Shown: positions 1 to 6,715 of the stretch, in pieces | Numbering within the stretch: the first letter of the stretch is position 1 | How the letters are laid out: each line of letters opens with the position of its first letter | NCBI GenBank assembly: GCA_041618535.1 | Contig: JBFKFP010000126.1 | Location: 1-8,414 of the forward strand | Length of the DNA stretch: 8,414 nucleotides | Source of the DNA: SHLJ01 sp041618535 | GTDB taxonomy: Bacteria > Bacteroidota > Bacteroidia > Flavobacteriales > Flavobacteriaceae | Direction: 5' to 3' | Made by a program: the position numbers and the translations under genes | The notes under the pieces: generated by a model | What the model saw: the letters and a program-made list of their open reading frames with translations, nothing else | Databases searched by the model: none | What the model was told of the DNA's origin: nothing

Positions 1-507
1 CAGTTTAAAATCTTCTACAACGGTGATCACGGGATCGGTCTCATCATATTCGCGGCTAACGGTTGTAGCCTCAGTGGCCGAATTGCCGCAGTCGTCGGTG
101 ACTGTAAAGGTGTATACACGTGACTGGTAACATCCGTCCTCGGTGGTCGAGATCTCGCCACCGCCATCAGACTGGATCTCTCCACCATCGCTGCAGTTAT
201 CCGACCATTTGGTAATAAGATATGGAGGCCATTCGGCATTGCAGCCTTCCAGTTTGAAATCCTCAAGGTCGCTGATTTCAGGATCAATCAAATCAATTTC
301 TCTTGCAACCCGGGTTGTGGTCTTGAAAAAATCGCCGCAATCATCCTTGTGCGCGAACGTGTACAGACGGTATTCAATACATCCATCCTCGCTATTTCCA
401 TCATAAACCCCCGAATCTGACGCTATTTCACCCTGACCTCCGCAGTTGTCTTCCCATGTCGTTTTCAAGAATGATGGCCAATTGGAGTTACATCCGCTTA
501 ATTGAAA
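1..507 (-). repeat. Tandem 249-bp coding repeats (83-residue units)
   Basis: Two complete 83-residue units are encoded at 259-507 and 10-258, and a third unit starts at 9 and runs off the left edge. Unit length is identical, with no insertion or deletion, and all four cysteines are in register. The units differ at about half of their residues, so the duplication is old or the copies have diverged under selection. Confidence 0.8.
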
Positions 508-606
508 ATCGGGAATATCAGCAATTTGAGCGAATACAGTACTAGGGTTCCAAGTAAAAAGAACGAATAAAATACCTAACAATGATTTCCGGAAATATAT
601 TAACAT
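1..606 (-). CDS. Secreted HYR-like cysteine-repeat surface protein, N-terminal part (cut by window edge)
   Basis: The frame is open from an ATG at 606 to the left edge, giving 202 residues with no stop, so the C-terminus lies outside the window. Residues 1-26 are a clear signal peptide (basic start, hydrophobic core, ending VFA before Gln27). The mature part is tandem repeats of exactly 83 residues: unit 1 spans 34-116, unit 2 spans 117-199 and a third begins at 200. Units 1 and 2 share about 41 of 83 residues. Each has four cysteines in the same phase (39, 55, 76, 90 and 122, 138, 159, 173), a YTF..xDDCG stretch and a D.xDPxI boundary, as in HYR/Ig-like repeats of Bacteroidota surface proteins. 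Such proteins are often large and exported by the type IX system through a C-terminal domain, which cannot be seen here. The role is probably surface or adhesion, by inference. It lies 250 bases downstream of the CHASE2-TIR gene and is probably transcribed separately. Confidence 0.85.
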   Translation of the reverse strand, partial: MLIYFRKSLLGILFVLFTWNPSTVFAQIADIPDFQLSGCNSNWPSFLKTTWEDNCGGQGEIASDSGVYDGNSEDGCIEYRLYTFAHKDDCGDFFKTTTRVAREIDLIDPEISDLEDFKLEGCNAEWPPYLITKWSDNCSDGGEIQSDGGGEISTTEDGCYQSRVYTFTVTDDCGNSATEATTVSREYDETDPVITVVEDFKL

Positions 607-856
607 GCTATAGAAATTGATCCAATAATCTTATTCAAGCAGGAAATTCTTAGGTTGATTTGGAGATACGACTTAAATGGTCCGGTATGCCTTTCCCTCA
701 ATAACGATTGAAATAAAGGAAGAACTAGCTGGTTACCGTACTTTTAAAACTACGTTAAAGCGGTAGATATCAGTAATAATTAGCACAAACTACTTAAATT
801 AACAGATGAAATGCATGAATTGTTCTATCCTCTTTCACAAATTAAATTTAAGGAAC
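607..856. other. Intergenic gap between CHASE2-TIR gene and surface-protein gene
   Basis: This gap is 250 bases long. It must hold the 3' end of the CHASE2-TIR transcript and probably the promoter of the surface-protein gene, both on the minus strand. I found no TAnnTTTG box on the minus strand here, no hairpin followed by a U-run, and no convincing small ORF. The open frame starting at 806 on the plus strand is antisense to the lysine-rich tail and is not believed. Confidence 0.5.
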
Positions 857-2881
857 TTATTTTTTACTCTTTTTCTTCTTGTTTTGACTTTTGCCCTTTG
901 TCTTTTTTTTCTTTTTCCTGGAATCGGCAGTTTTCTTTCGTTTTTCTCTTTTTTGCGTTTTACTCAATTCCTTTTTAGCATTATTCTTTTCCTTCTTCTT
1001 ATTCTTATTTGACTTCTCCTTCTCTGCCTTGCCGGGTTTCTTTTTTAGTTTACTTTTTGCGCCATTCTTTCGCTTTTTCTTTTCTTTCTTTTTATCCTTC
1101 GATTTTTCCCTGGATTTTTTATCCTTGGTTTTCTTTGCGCTCTCGATAGTTATTTCTCCGGAACTTTTGGCTAATGAATTCTCTTTGCCGTGGTCATCTT
1201 TCTGATTATCCGAGGTATCTATTTGTGGTTGGATGGTATCGGCATCTTCATCAATTACCACACTCTGAATGGTCTTGATGAAATTTTTGTTTTGATTGAC
1301 ATCTACCAAGTTGATGTTGGTAAATTCTTCCGGAACATATTTAAAGTCTAAAGCGATGATACAGATATTGATCAGTTTCTCAACATGACGTTTCACGGCC
1401 AGGTCCATTTCATTGCGGCAGTGGTTCTTGCGATAATATTCCTCTGACATAACAGGAACGAATAATTTGGAATCGACGATCCCCCTCATATACTTGGTGG
1501 TGAACAATTCACCCAGCCCAATGCTATTTTCATCAAAGAAGATATTCAGATTGGTGCCATCGGGCTTTTTTAAGGCGTTCAAGGGTTGCAATATATTTTG
1601 TTTAACCCAGGTACTGTCGCCATGTGAATAGCTGATGAAGATATCATATAATTGGCCGCCCTCCATGATTCCGGTAACCAGGAATTTTTTGGTGAAATGC
1701 CAGGCCAGCACGGCTGCCCAGATCATGCTTAAAGTAGGAAGGGCAGGCCTGATAACAGTCGATTCCGAAAGCAGGGCAAAACCGGCACCTATCAAAAGCA
1801 ATACGCCTGCTAACAGCGATATGATAGCGATAACATGAGGCAGGGTTTGGAGGCGTCTAACATATTTGTAAATAAGTGAAAATATAAGGCAGACAAACAA
1901 CGCGAAAAAAATCACGAATGCGAGTTGTACTATAATGTTGTCGTGCACCCGTTGGGTGAGTTGACCATGTTTAAGCTGATCGACTATAGCAGAGGCCAGA
2001 ACATAAGGACCGGGCACCTTATATTTTCCTACCTTTACAATATCCTCTGGTGTTCCGATTATGATAAATTTATCGGTCAGGTCCGGGATGGTTTTGACCT
2101 CATCTAAATATGGTGGACTATTCTCTGTTAAGCTGTTCGATGATTTAATTTTTGTGAAATAGAAATAATTATCTTTTCTGCTTTCTGGGTCATAAGGCAA
2201 TTGCAAGGGCAACTGATATTGAATGAGCTCTTTATTTATTTCTTTATCCCTCGTGGGGTCATAATCAGTGATGACCCTTACCGGAAGTGATTCAATAGTG
2301 TCTGATGCAATTGTTTCAAAGTTGTTGTAGGTGACTAATCCATCGGACTTTTCCAGGTTATTAAAAGCGACATTAAGGCGGCCGCCGGTGAAGTAATATT
2401 CGTATAAATCTCTAGCTTGCTGGGAGTCGTGGAACTCGAATTCAGTGATTAAATCGTCCTCACCGGGCATTTCATAGGCTGCATATACATAGACCCCTTT
2501 TTCATCTAACTTATTGACAGCATTCATAAGGGAATCAAGCCCATCTTGGGTATTGCCGAAAGTCATATCCAAAATGACAGTCGGCTTGTTCTTCATTTGC
2601 GGGTAAACCAGAGAATCGATGGTTAAAAGCAAATTGGCAACATGATGTCTCAGGCTAATAATGACAGAATCTTTATGAAATTTCTCACGCGGTATATCGA
2701 TGAAAATTATCTCGTTTTTGATTTCCTCCCTGTATTCTTCGATGTGAGAATTCAAATAAAATCCCTTATAAACGGCTAGATCGACAGGTCGTAGAATACT
2801 TCCTGCACTTATTAATGCAGATATGATCAGGAGGATCAGATATGCCAATATATATTTACTTAGTCTGCTAAAATTGATCAT
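857..2881 (-). CDS. CHASE2 sensor receptor with cytoplasmic TIR domain and polylysine tail
   Basis: This 674-residue membrane protein reads as a receptor. TM1 is about residues 10-30. The periplasmic CHASE2 domain spans about 40-315, with the family's IIFIDIP strand near 58-64, the VILDMTFGNTQDGLD stretch near 102-116, and FIIIGTPED followed by a P-G-P-x-x-L-A motif near 272-296. Three more TMs follow near 315-339, 349-371 and 377-395, which puts the C-terminus in the cytoplasm. A TIR domain covers about 411-510: box 1 YDIFISYS (412-419), box 2 FFDENSIGLG (448-457), and box 3 with C488 and E491, E491 being the likely NADase glutamate. Residues 583-674 are a low-complexity tail with about 47 Lys and 5 Arg in 92. 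CHASE2 usually carries cyclase, GGDEF or kinase outputs, so TIR is unusual. It lies 28 bases after the FecR-like gene and is probably cotranscribed with it. The domain calls are firm; the function is inferred. Confidence 0.88.
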   Translation of the reverse strand: MINFSRLSKYILAYLILLIISALISAGSILRPVDLAVYKGFYLNSHIEEYREEIKNEIIFIDIPREKFHKDSVIISLRHHVANLLLTIDSLVYPQMKNKPTVILDMTFGNTQDGLDSLMNAVNKLDEKGVYVYAAYEMPGEDDLITEFEFHDSQQARDLYEYYFTGGRLNVAFNNLEKSDGLVTYNNFETIASDTIESLPVRVITDYDPTRDKEINKELIQYQLPLQLPYDPESRKDNYFYFTKIKSSNSLTENSPPYLDEVKTIPDLTDKFIIIGTPEDIVKVGKYKVPGPYVLASAIVDQLKHGQLTQRVHDNIIVQLAFVIFFALFVCLIFSLIYKYVRRLQTLPHVIAIISLLAGVLLLIGAGFALLSESTVIRPALPTLSMIWAAVLAWHFTKKFLVTGIMEGGQLYDIFISYSHGDSTWVKQNILQPLNALKKPDGTNLNIFFDENSIGLGELFTTKYMRGIVDSKLFVPVMSEEYYRKNHCRNEMDLAVKRHVEKLINICIIALDFKYVPEEFTNINLVDVNQNKNFIKTIQSVVIDEDADTIQPQIDTSDNQKDDHGKENSLAKSSGEITIESAKKTKDKKSREKSKDKKKEKKKRKNGAKSKLKKKPGKAEKEKSNKNKKKEKNNAKKELSKTQKREKRKKTADSRKKKKKTKGKSQNKKKKSKK

Positions 2882-2909
2882 CGTTTTATTGACTGCCGTT
2901 TGCTAATAT

Positions 2910-4073
2910 TTAATTGTCTGATTTTATCTTCAGGATGAGGTCTTTGGCATTGGAGCGGTAGATTGAAGGGTTTTCTTCTGCTCTTTCGAGACAACCGTTA
3001 ATTCTTAATTTAAGGTCATATCCCCAGGCGAAAAATTCATTAGCGATTAGCATATCATACCTAAAAGCATTTACCAACTCATTATCGCCCTGGAAATAAT
3101 TCAGGATCTGCTGATGACTATCATAAAATTTACCGCTTAAATCGAGGCCTAGTTCAAGCCAGGCTACACTTCTTTTAAGATCATTTTTCTGGAAGTAATA
3201 ATCGGCGAAGAGCAGGGAGGACTGAATGATGAAATCATTAGTTAACTCACCATTTTCCCTGGCCTTTTCAAATGCTGCCAAATTATATTCTACAGGTGCT
3301 CCTTTCTCCAGGTCCTTAAACGCTGCTTTTGAATCAGGCCCTGAATTTAAAATACTTCTTTTTTGCTTCTTAAACTGGTTTCGCAAGAATCTTTTAATAT
3401 CCCTCTCTTCAGCAAGTGAATACGTGGCGGTGTCAATCGGTTTAAAATTGAAGGCCGAATCCTTTTTGGTCAGCCTTGAGGTTTCCCTTACATAAATATC
3501 TCTTTTGCTCTCGTTGTCTAATACAGCCTCATCTTTAATTTCGAATTTTTCCCGGAGATTTACATCAACAATACCCCTTTTTACAGCAATAGACATTTCC
3601 TTTCCATTAATAACCAATGAGAATTGAGTTGCTTGAGTTCTGGCCTGAATCCGGTTTGTCGGACCATAGGCCGTTACACCACCGACCAATTCCTTGAAAA
3701 CCTCTATGAGGATATTCCCTTCCTCCCCTTGTATCAATCTGTACTCTTCCCGGTTTTTGGTAGTGTGAATCTGCAGGGTGCTTGGCCCATTAATCTGGGT
3801 GACGGTTCCGTTCAGGGAAGTTAAAAATACGGTTATGCCTGATGTGGGAACATTGATTATGGATTCTGAACTGATCTCTGTATCTTTTCTTATCTCAACC
3901 TTCGATTTTTTGCCATCTGGCGAAACCAGTGTGACCTCCAACCGGGGAATAGATCGGCCATTAAGCTGAATATCTGATATAAAATTCTTTTGTCCAAAAC
4001 CTGAAAAAGTCAGAATCAGAGAAAAAAAAATGAAGATAAACTTCGATTTCCTGTTAAACTGGTTGATTAGCAT
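2910..4073 (-). CDS. Secreted FecR-domain protein with helical C-terminal half, partner of CHASE2-TIR
   Basis: This is a 387-residue exported protein. Residues 1-28 form a signal peptide (basic start, KFIFIFFSLILTFSGFG, then Gln28). There is no lipobox, so it is probably soluble in the periplasm. Residues about 60-172 fit a FecR-like beta domain: I-N-V-P-T-S-G-I-T-V-F-L-T then L-N-G-T-V-T-Q-I-N-G-P-S-T-L, an I-Q-G-E-E-G-N-I-L-I-E-V strand, and a closing T-Q-A-T-Q-F...V-K-R-G-I-V-D-V. Residues about 220-370 look helical and TPR-like (Y-F-Q-K-N-D-L-K-R-S-V-A-W-L-E-L-G-L-D). There is no sigma factor or TonB receptor nearby, so it is not a classic iron anti-sigma factor. Its tight spacing to the CHASE2-TIR gene suggests that it feeds or modulates that sensor. 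I chose ATG 4073 over an in-frame TTG at 4079 because ATG is the stronger start and fits the signal peptide. Confidence 0.8.
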   Translation of the reverse strand: MLINQFNRKSKFIFIFFSLILTFSGFGQKNFISDIQLNGRSIPRLEVTLVSPDGKKSKVEIRKDTEISSESIINVPTSGITVFLTSLNGTVTQINGPSTLQIHTTKNREEYRLIQGEEGNILIEVFKELVGGVTAYGPTNRIQARTQATQFSLVINGKEMSIAVKRGIVDVNLREKFEIKDEAVLDNESKRDIYVRETSRLTKKDSAFNFKPIDTATYSLAEERDIKRFLRNQFKKQKRSILNSGPDSKAAFKDLEKGAPVEYNLAAFEKARENGELTNDFIIQSSLLFADYYFQKNDLKRSVAWLELGLDLSGKFYDSHQQILNYFQGDNELVNAFRYDMLIANEFFAWGYDLKLRINGCLERAEENPSIYRSNAKDLILKIKSDN

Positions 4074-4100
4074 GATCAATAATTTGATCCTAGTACATGC

Positions 4101-4108
4101 TAAATATA
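4101..4108 (-). promoter_or_regulatory. Possible -7 box for the FecR/CHASE2-TIR pair
   Basis: On the minus strand this reads TATATTTA, seven of eight positions of the Bacteroidota TAnnTTTG box, 27 bases before the ATG at 4073. No TTTG is seen at the expected -33 position. The region is AT-rich, so a chance match is quite possible. Confidence 0.25.
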
Positions 4109-4222
4109 AGTAAACTAAATTAAAAGGTTAAATCCAATTAATAGGGAGACACTGTTATTAAGCGTCAGATTATTTAGGAAGAAAAGAGAAGTTGTTCCCT
4201 GCGGATTGTGTTGATTTAAGCC

Positions 4223-5914
4223 TCAGTCTAAAGATACCTGTAAGGAACCATCAGCAATTTTTTTTACTGTGGCTATTGAATTTTTAGTCAATTCCTTGAT
4301 AGCCTTATCCCACTTTTTGTTACTTAGTTGGGCTTCTTCTTTAAGTTCAAAAAGAGGTATTGTTCCGTGAGATTTAAGCAACTTTAAAACTCCCTGGGCA
4401 TCCTCGCTCAGTGCTGGAGCCTTTTTTTCCGGCCGCATCTGCGGGAAGAACAGCACATCCTGTATGCTGGAGCTGTTAGTCATGAACATCGTAAGCCGGT
4501 CTATCCCGATCCCGATCCCTGAAGTTGGAGGCATCCCGAACTCCAGTGCCCGAAGGAAATCCTGGTCTATGAACATAGCTTCGTCATCCCCCTTTTCACT
4601 TAGTCTCAGCTGATCTTCAAACCGCTCGCGCTGGTCGATAGGATCATTGAGCTCGGTGTAGGCGTTTGCCAGTTCCTTACCATTTACAAGTAGTTCAAAA
4701 CGTTCTGTCAATCCCGGTTTGCTGCGGTGTTTTTTGGTAAGCGGACTCATCTCGACAGGATAGTCTATGATAAAGGTAGGTTGGACATAGTGTTTTTCAC
4801 AGGTCTCACCAAAGATCTCATCGATAAGCTTGCCTTTTCCCATGGTGTCATCGATCTCGATATCGAGATCCTTAGCTATGGTCCTGATTTCATCTTCGGT
4901 TCTATCGTGAAGATCATAACCTGTATGTTCCTTGATGGCATCAAGTATCCCAACCCTCGGGTAAGGGGCCCTGTAGTCGATTGCCTTCTCACCCATCTTT
5001 ACCTCTGTAGTGCCATGGAGATCTGTTGCCACTTTTTCCAGAAGCTTCTCGGTTATCTCCATCATCCAGTTATAGTCCTTATAGGCCACATAAAGCTCCA
5101 TTACCGTGAACTCCGGGTTATGTGTCCTGTCCATTCCCTCATTACGAAAATCCTTGGAGAATTCATATACTCCATCAAAACCTCCCACGATGAGGCGTTT
5201 CAGATAAAGTTCATTAGCGATCCTGAGATAGAGCGGGATGTTCAGTGCATTATGGTGGGTGACGAACGGCCTGGCCGCTGCGCCGCCCGGGATGGGCTGC
5301 AGAATTGGGGTTTCCACTTCCAGGAAGCCCATATCGTTATAAAATTCCCGGATGGAATTCATGATCCTGGTGCGTTTGACAAACACTTCTTTCACATGCG
5401 GATTCACCACCAGGTCAACATAACGCATTCTATAACGCTGCTCCGGATCGGTGAAGGCATCATAGACATTGCCCTCTGCATCGGTTTTTGGCAGAGGCAA
5501 GGCTCTCAGGGTCTTGCTCAGAAGGGTAAAGTCCTTGACCATCACGGTTTTTTCACCCACCTGCGTCTTGAAGAGTTCTCCCTGAATGCCGATAAAGTCC
5601 CCAATATCAAGGAGCTTCTTATACAGATCGTTATACTTGGTCTTATCGTCGCCCGGGCAGATCTCGTCCCGGTTGAAATACACCTGGATTCGGCCCTCGC
5701 TGTCCTGCAGCTCCGCAAAGGAAGCCTTGCCCTGGATACGCCGAGACATGAGTCGGCCGGCTATCTGAACACTCTTGCCTTCCTCAAATTGCTCTTTGAG
5801 CTGTTTGCTGGTATGGCTTACCGGATATAACTCAGGGGGATAAGGATCAATACCCATCTCCCGTATTTTTTGAAGTTTTTCCCGCCTTACGATCTCTTGT
5901 TCAGAAAGCTGCAT
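4223..5914 (-). CDS. lysS: Lysyl-tRNA synthetase, class II, with C-terminal extension
   Basis: This enzyme charges tRNA-Lys with lysine in the cytoplasm. The 563-residue product has an N-terminal OB-fold anticodon-binding domain at about 48-135 (VQIAGRLMSRRIQGKASFAELQD) and a class II catalytic core. Motif 1 lies near 182-210 (F-L-E-V-E-T-P-I-L, then P-G-G-A-A-A-R-P-F). Motif 2 is FRNEGMDRTHNPEFTVMELY at 256-275, with Arg257 and Glu259. Motif 3 is GIGIGIDRLTM at 466-476, with Arg473. The core ends near PQMRPEKK (491-498). About 65 further residues (499-563) look like a small helix-rich, winged-helix-like add-on; E. coli LysS, at about 505 residues, lacks it. The ATG at 5914 is 19 bases after a good -7 box. 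It stands alone: the FecR-like gene starts 149 bases further on and has no obvious link to translation. Confidence 0.98.
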   Translation of the reverse strand: MQLSEQEIVRREKLQKIREMGIDPYPPELYPVSHTSKQLKEQFEEGKSVQIAGRLMSRRIQGKASFAELQDSEGRIQVYFNRDEICPGDDKTKYNDLYKKLLDIGDFIGIQGELFKTQVGEKTVMVKDFTLLSKTLRALPLPKTDAEGNVYDAFTDPEQRYRMRYVDLVVNPHVKEVFVKRTRIMNSIREFYNDMGFLEVETPILQPIPGGAAARPFVTHHNALNIPLYLRIANELYLKRLIVGGFDGVYEFSKDFRNEGMDRTHNPEFTVMELYVAYKDYNWMMEITEKLLEKVATDLHGTTEVKMGEKAIDYRAPYPRVGILDAIKEHTGYDLHDRTEDEIRTIAKDLDIEIDDTMGKGKLIDEIFGETCEKHYVQPTFIIDYPVEMSPLTKKHRSKPGLTERFELLVNGKELANAYTELNDPIDQRERFEDQLRLSEKGDDEAMFIDQDFLRALEFGMPPTSGIGIGIDRLTMFMTNSSSIQDVLFFPQMRPEKKAPALSEDAQGVLKLLKSHGTIPLFELKEEAQLSNKKWDKAIKELTKNSIATVKKIADGSLQVSLD

Positions 5915-5933
5915 GATCCAGAGTTTAGTTTGG

Positions 5934-5941
5934 CAAAATTA
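5934..5941 (-). promoter_or_regulatory. lysS promoter -7 box
   Basis: On the minus strand this reads TAATTTTG, an exact TAnnTTTG match, with 19 bases between it and the lysS ATG. No clear TTTG occurs at -33. A 14-bp perfect A/T palindrome (ATTTTTTAAAAAAT, 5974-5987) lies about 33 bases upstream of the box, where an UP-like element would sit. A second palindrome, AATTCCGGGAATT, lies at 6018-6030. Confidence 0.5.
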
Positions 5942-6093
5942 AACTTTTTAGTCATAATGGACGTTCTGAAATAATTTTTTAAAAAATGTCCTAAAGCTGA
6001 TAAGAATCATAGGATTAAATTCCGGGAATTCCGAGATTTGATGTCCCATTTAAGCAAAAGTATTTGGGTTAGTCTCATTTCGCTTTTAACAAT

Positions 6094-6142
6094 GAAACCA
6101 ACATGCCGAAGGCCGCAGAGCGATCTCCGATGTGTTGGTTTC
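6094..6142. other. Multi-branched inverted repeat downstream of DUF1573 gene
   Basis: Ten-base perfect arms GAAACCAACA (6094-6103) and TGTTGGTTTC (6133-6142) enclose 29 bases that hold two small hairpins: GCC-GAA-GGC at 6105-6113 and GAG-CGAT-CTC at 6118-6127. This would fold as a three-way junction on either strand. It begins 24 bases after the stop of the DUF1573 gene on the minus strand. There is no U-run on either side, so it is not a standard intrinsic terminator. It may be a 3' processing or transcript-protecting element, or a dispersed palindromic intergenic repeat. Confidence 0.6.
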
Positions 6143-6166
6143 CTGTTTAAAGATTGGAATTCTGAA

Positions 6167-6598
6167 CTATTTTGAAGGTCCTTTTTTAACCTCGCCGATA
6201 ATCTTGAGGACCTTGCGGCTCTCCCGTGCGTTCGAGATCACAGTAATCGCTTTCGAGAACTTACCGATTCTCTTGGTGTCATAATTTACCTCAATGGTCG
6301 CGGTTTCGCCCGGGAGCACCGGGGCATCCGGTGCACTGGCTACAGTGCAGCCGCAAGTGGACTTAACGTCAGAGATCACTACCGGAGCATCCCCGGTGTT
6401 GGTAAATTTAAAGGCCCTCAGACCATTTTCTCCTTGCATTACTGTTCCGAAATCGATCTCCTCAGTTTCGAAACTGAGTTCTCCAACTGCCTTTTCCTGC
6501 GCTTGTGAGGTGAAAAATGAAAATAAAATGGCCAGGCATAAAAGCAAGCTATTAATGCCGATTGTATTTTTTGATTGGTTCAGTGTTGTGATTTTCAT
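6167..6598 (-). CDS. DUF1573 secreted protein
   Basis: This is a 143-residue exported protein. The signal peptide runs to about residue 33 (hydrophobic INSLLLCLAILFSFFTSQA, then Gln34). The rest is one DUF1573 domain, an Ig-like/MSP-like beta sandwich common in Bacteroidota: the opening strand E-E-I-D-F-G-T-V-M-Q-G-E near 46-57, F-K-F-T-N-T-G-D near 63-70, the signature S-T-C-G-C-T at 80-85 (Cys82, Cys84), and L-P-G-E-T-A-T-I-E-V near 95-104. The biochemical role of the family is not established; it is thought to be periplasmic or surface-located. The length is typical of single-domain members. It lies 117 bases downstream of the regulator gene on the same strand and has its own likely promoter, so it may or may not be a target of that regulator. 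Confidence 0.93.
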   Translation of the reverse strand: MKITTLNQSKNTIGINSLLLCLAILFSFFTSQAQEKAVGELSFETEEIDFGTVMQGENGLRAFKFTNTGDAPVVISDVKSTCGCTVASAPDAPVLPGETATIEVNYDTKRIGKFSKAITVISNARESRKVLKIIGEVKKGPSK

Positions 6599-6633
6599 GA
6601 CAAATAGATTTTAAGATTATGGCCCAAAATTCT

Positions 6634-6641
6634 CAAAAGTA
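6634..6641 (-). promoter_or_regulatory. DUF1573 gene promoter -7 box
   Basis: On the minus strand this reads TACTTTTG, an exact TAnnTTTG match, with 35 bases between it and the ATG at 6598. There is no clear TTTG at -33. Upstream lie two direct copies of TTCAACCC (minus strand), at 6664-6671 and 6688-6695, which could be activator or repressor half-sites. Confidence 0.45.
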
Positions 6642-6715
6642 CAGCTGTTTTTTCCTGATCCGGGGGTTGAATTCAGGACTAGAACCCGGGTTGAAATTTT
6701 AAAAATGGAACATAA

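Noticed and set aside
806..1205. Two overlapping Phe/Leu-rich plus-strand frames that look like membrane proteins
   Set aside because: They are the complement of the lysine codons (AAA/AAG read as TTT/CTT) in the receptor's tail, so their hydrophobicity is an artefact.
2910..4073. Classic FecR iron anti-sigma factor
   Set aside because: There is no neighbouring ECF sigma factor or TonB receptor, and no cytoplasmic anti-sigma domain before the membrane segment.
4071..4079. TTG start for the FecR-like protein two codons upstream
   Set aside because: An in-frame ATG at 4073 gives a normal signal peptide. The regulator gene has a similar TTG at 7777, rejected for the same reason.
4727..5830. 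Long plus-strand open frame of 367 codons
   Set aside because: It is wholly antisense to lysS, which has all three class II motifs. The translation shows no recognisable domain.
6655..6692. Hairpins after the regulator gene as a terminator
   Set aside because: Several short inverted repeats exist, but on the minus strand they are followed by an A-run, not a U-run.
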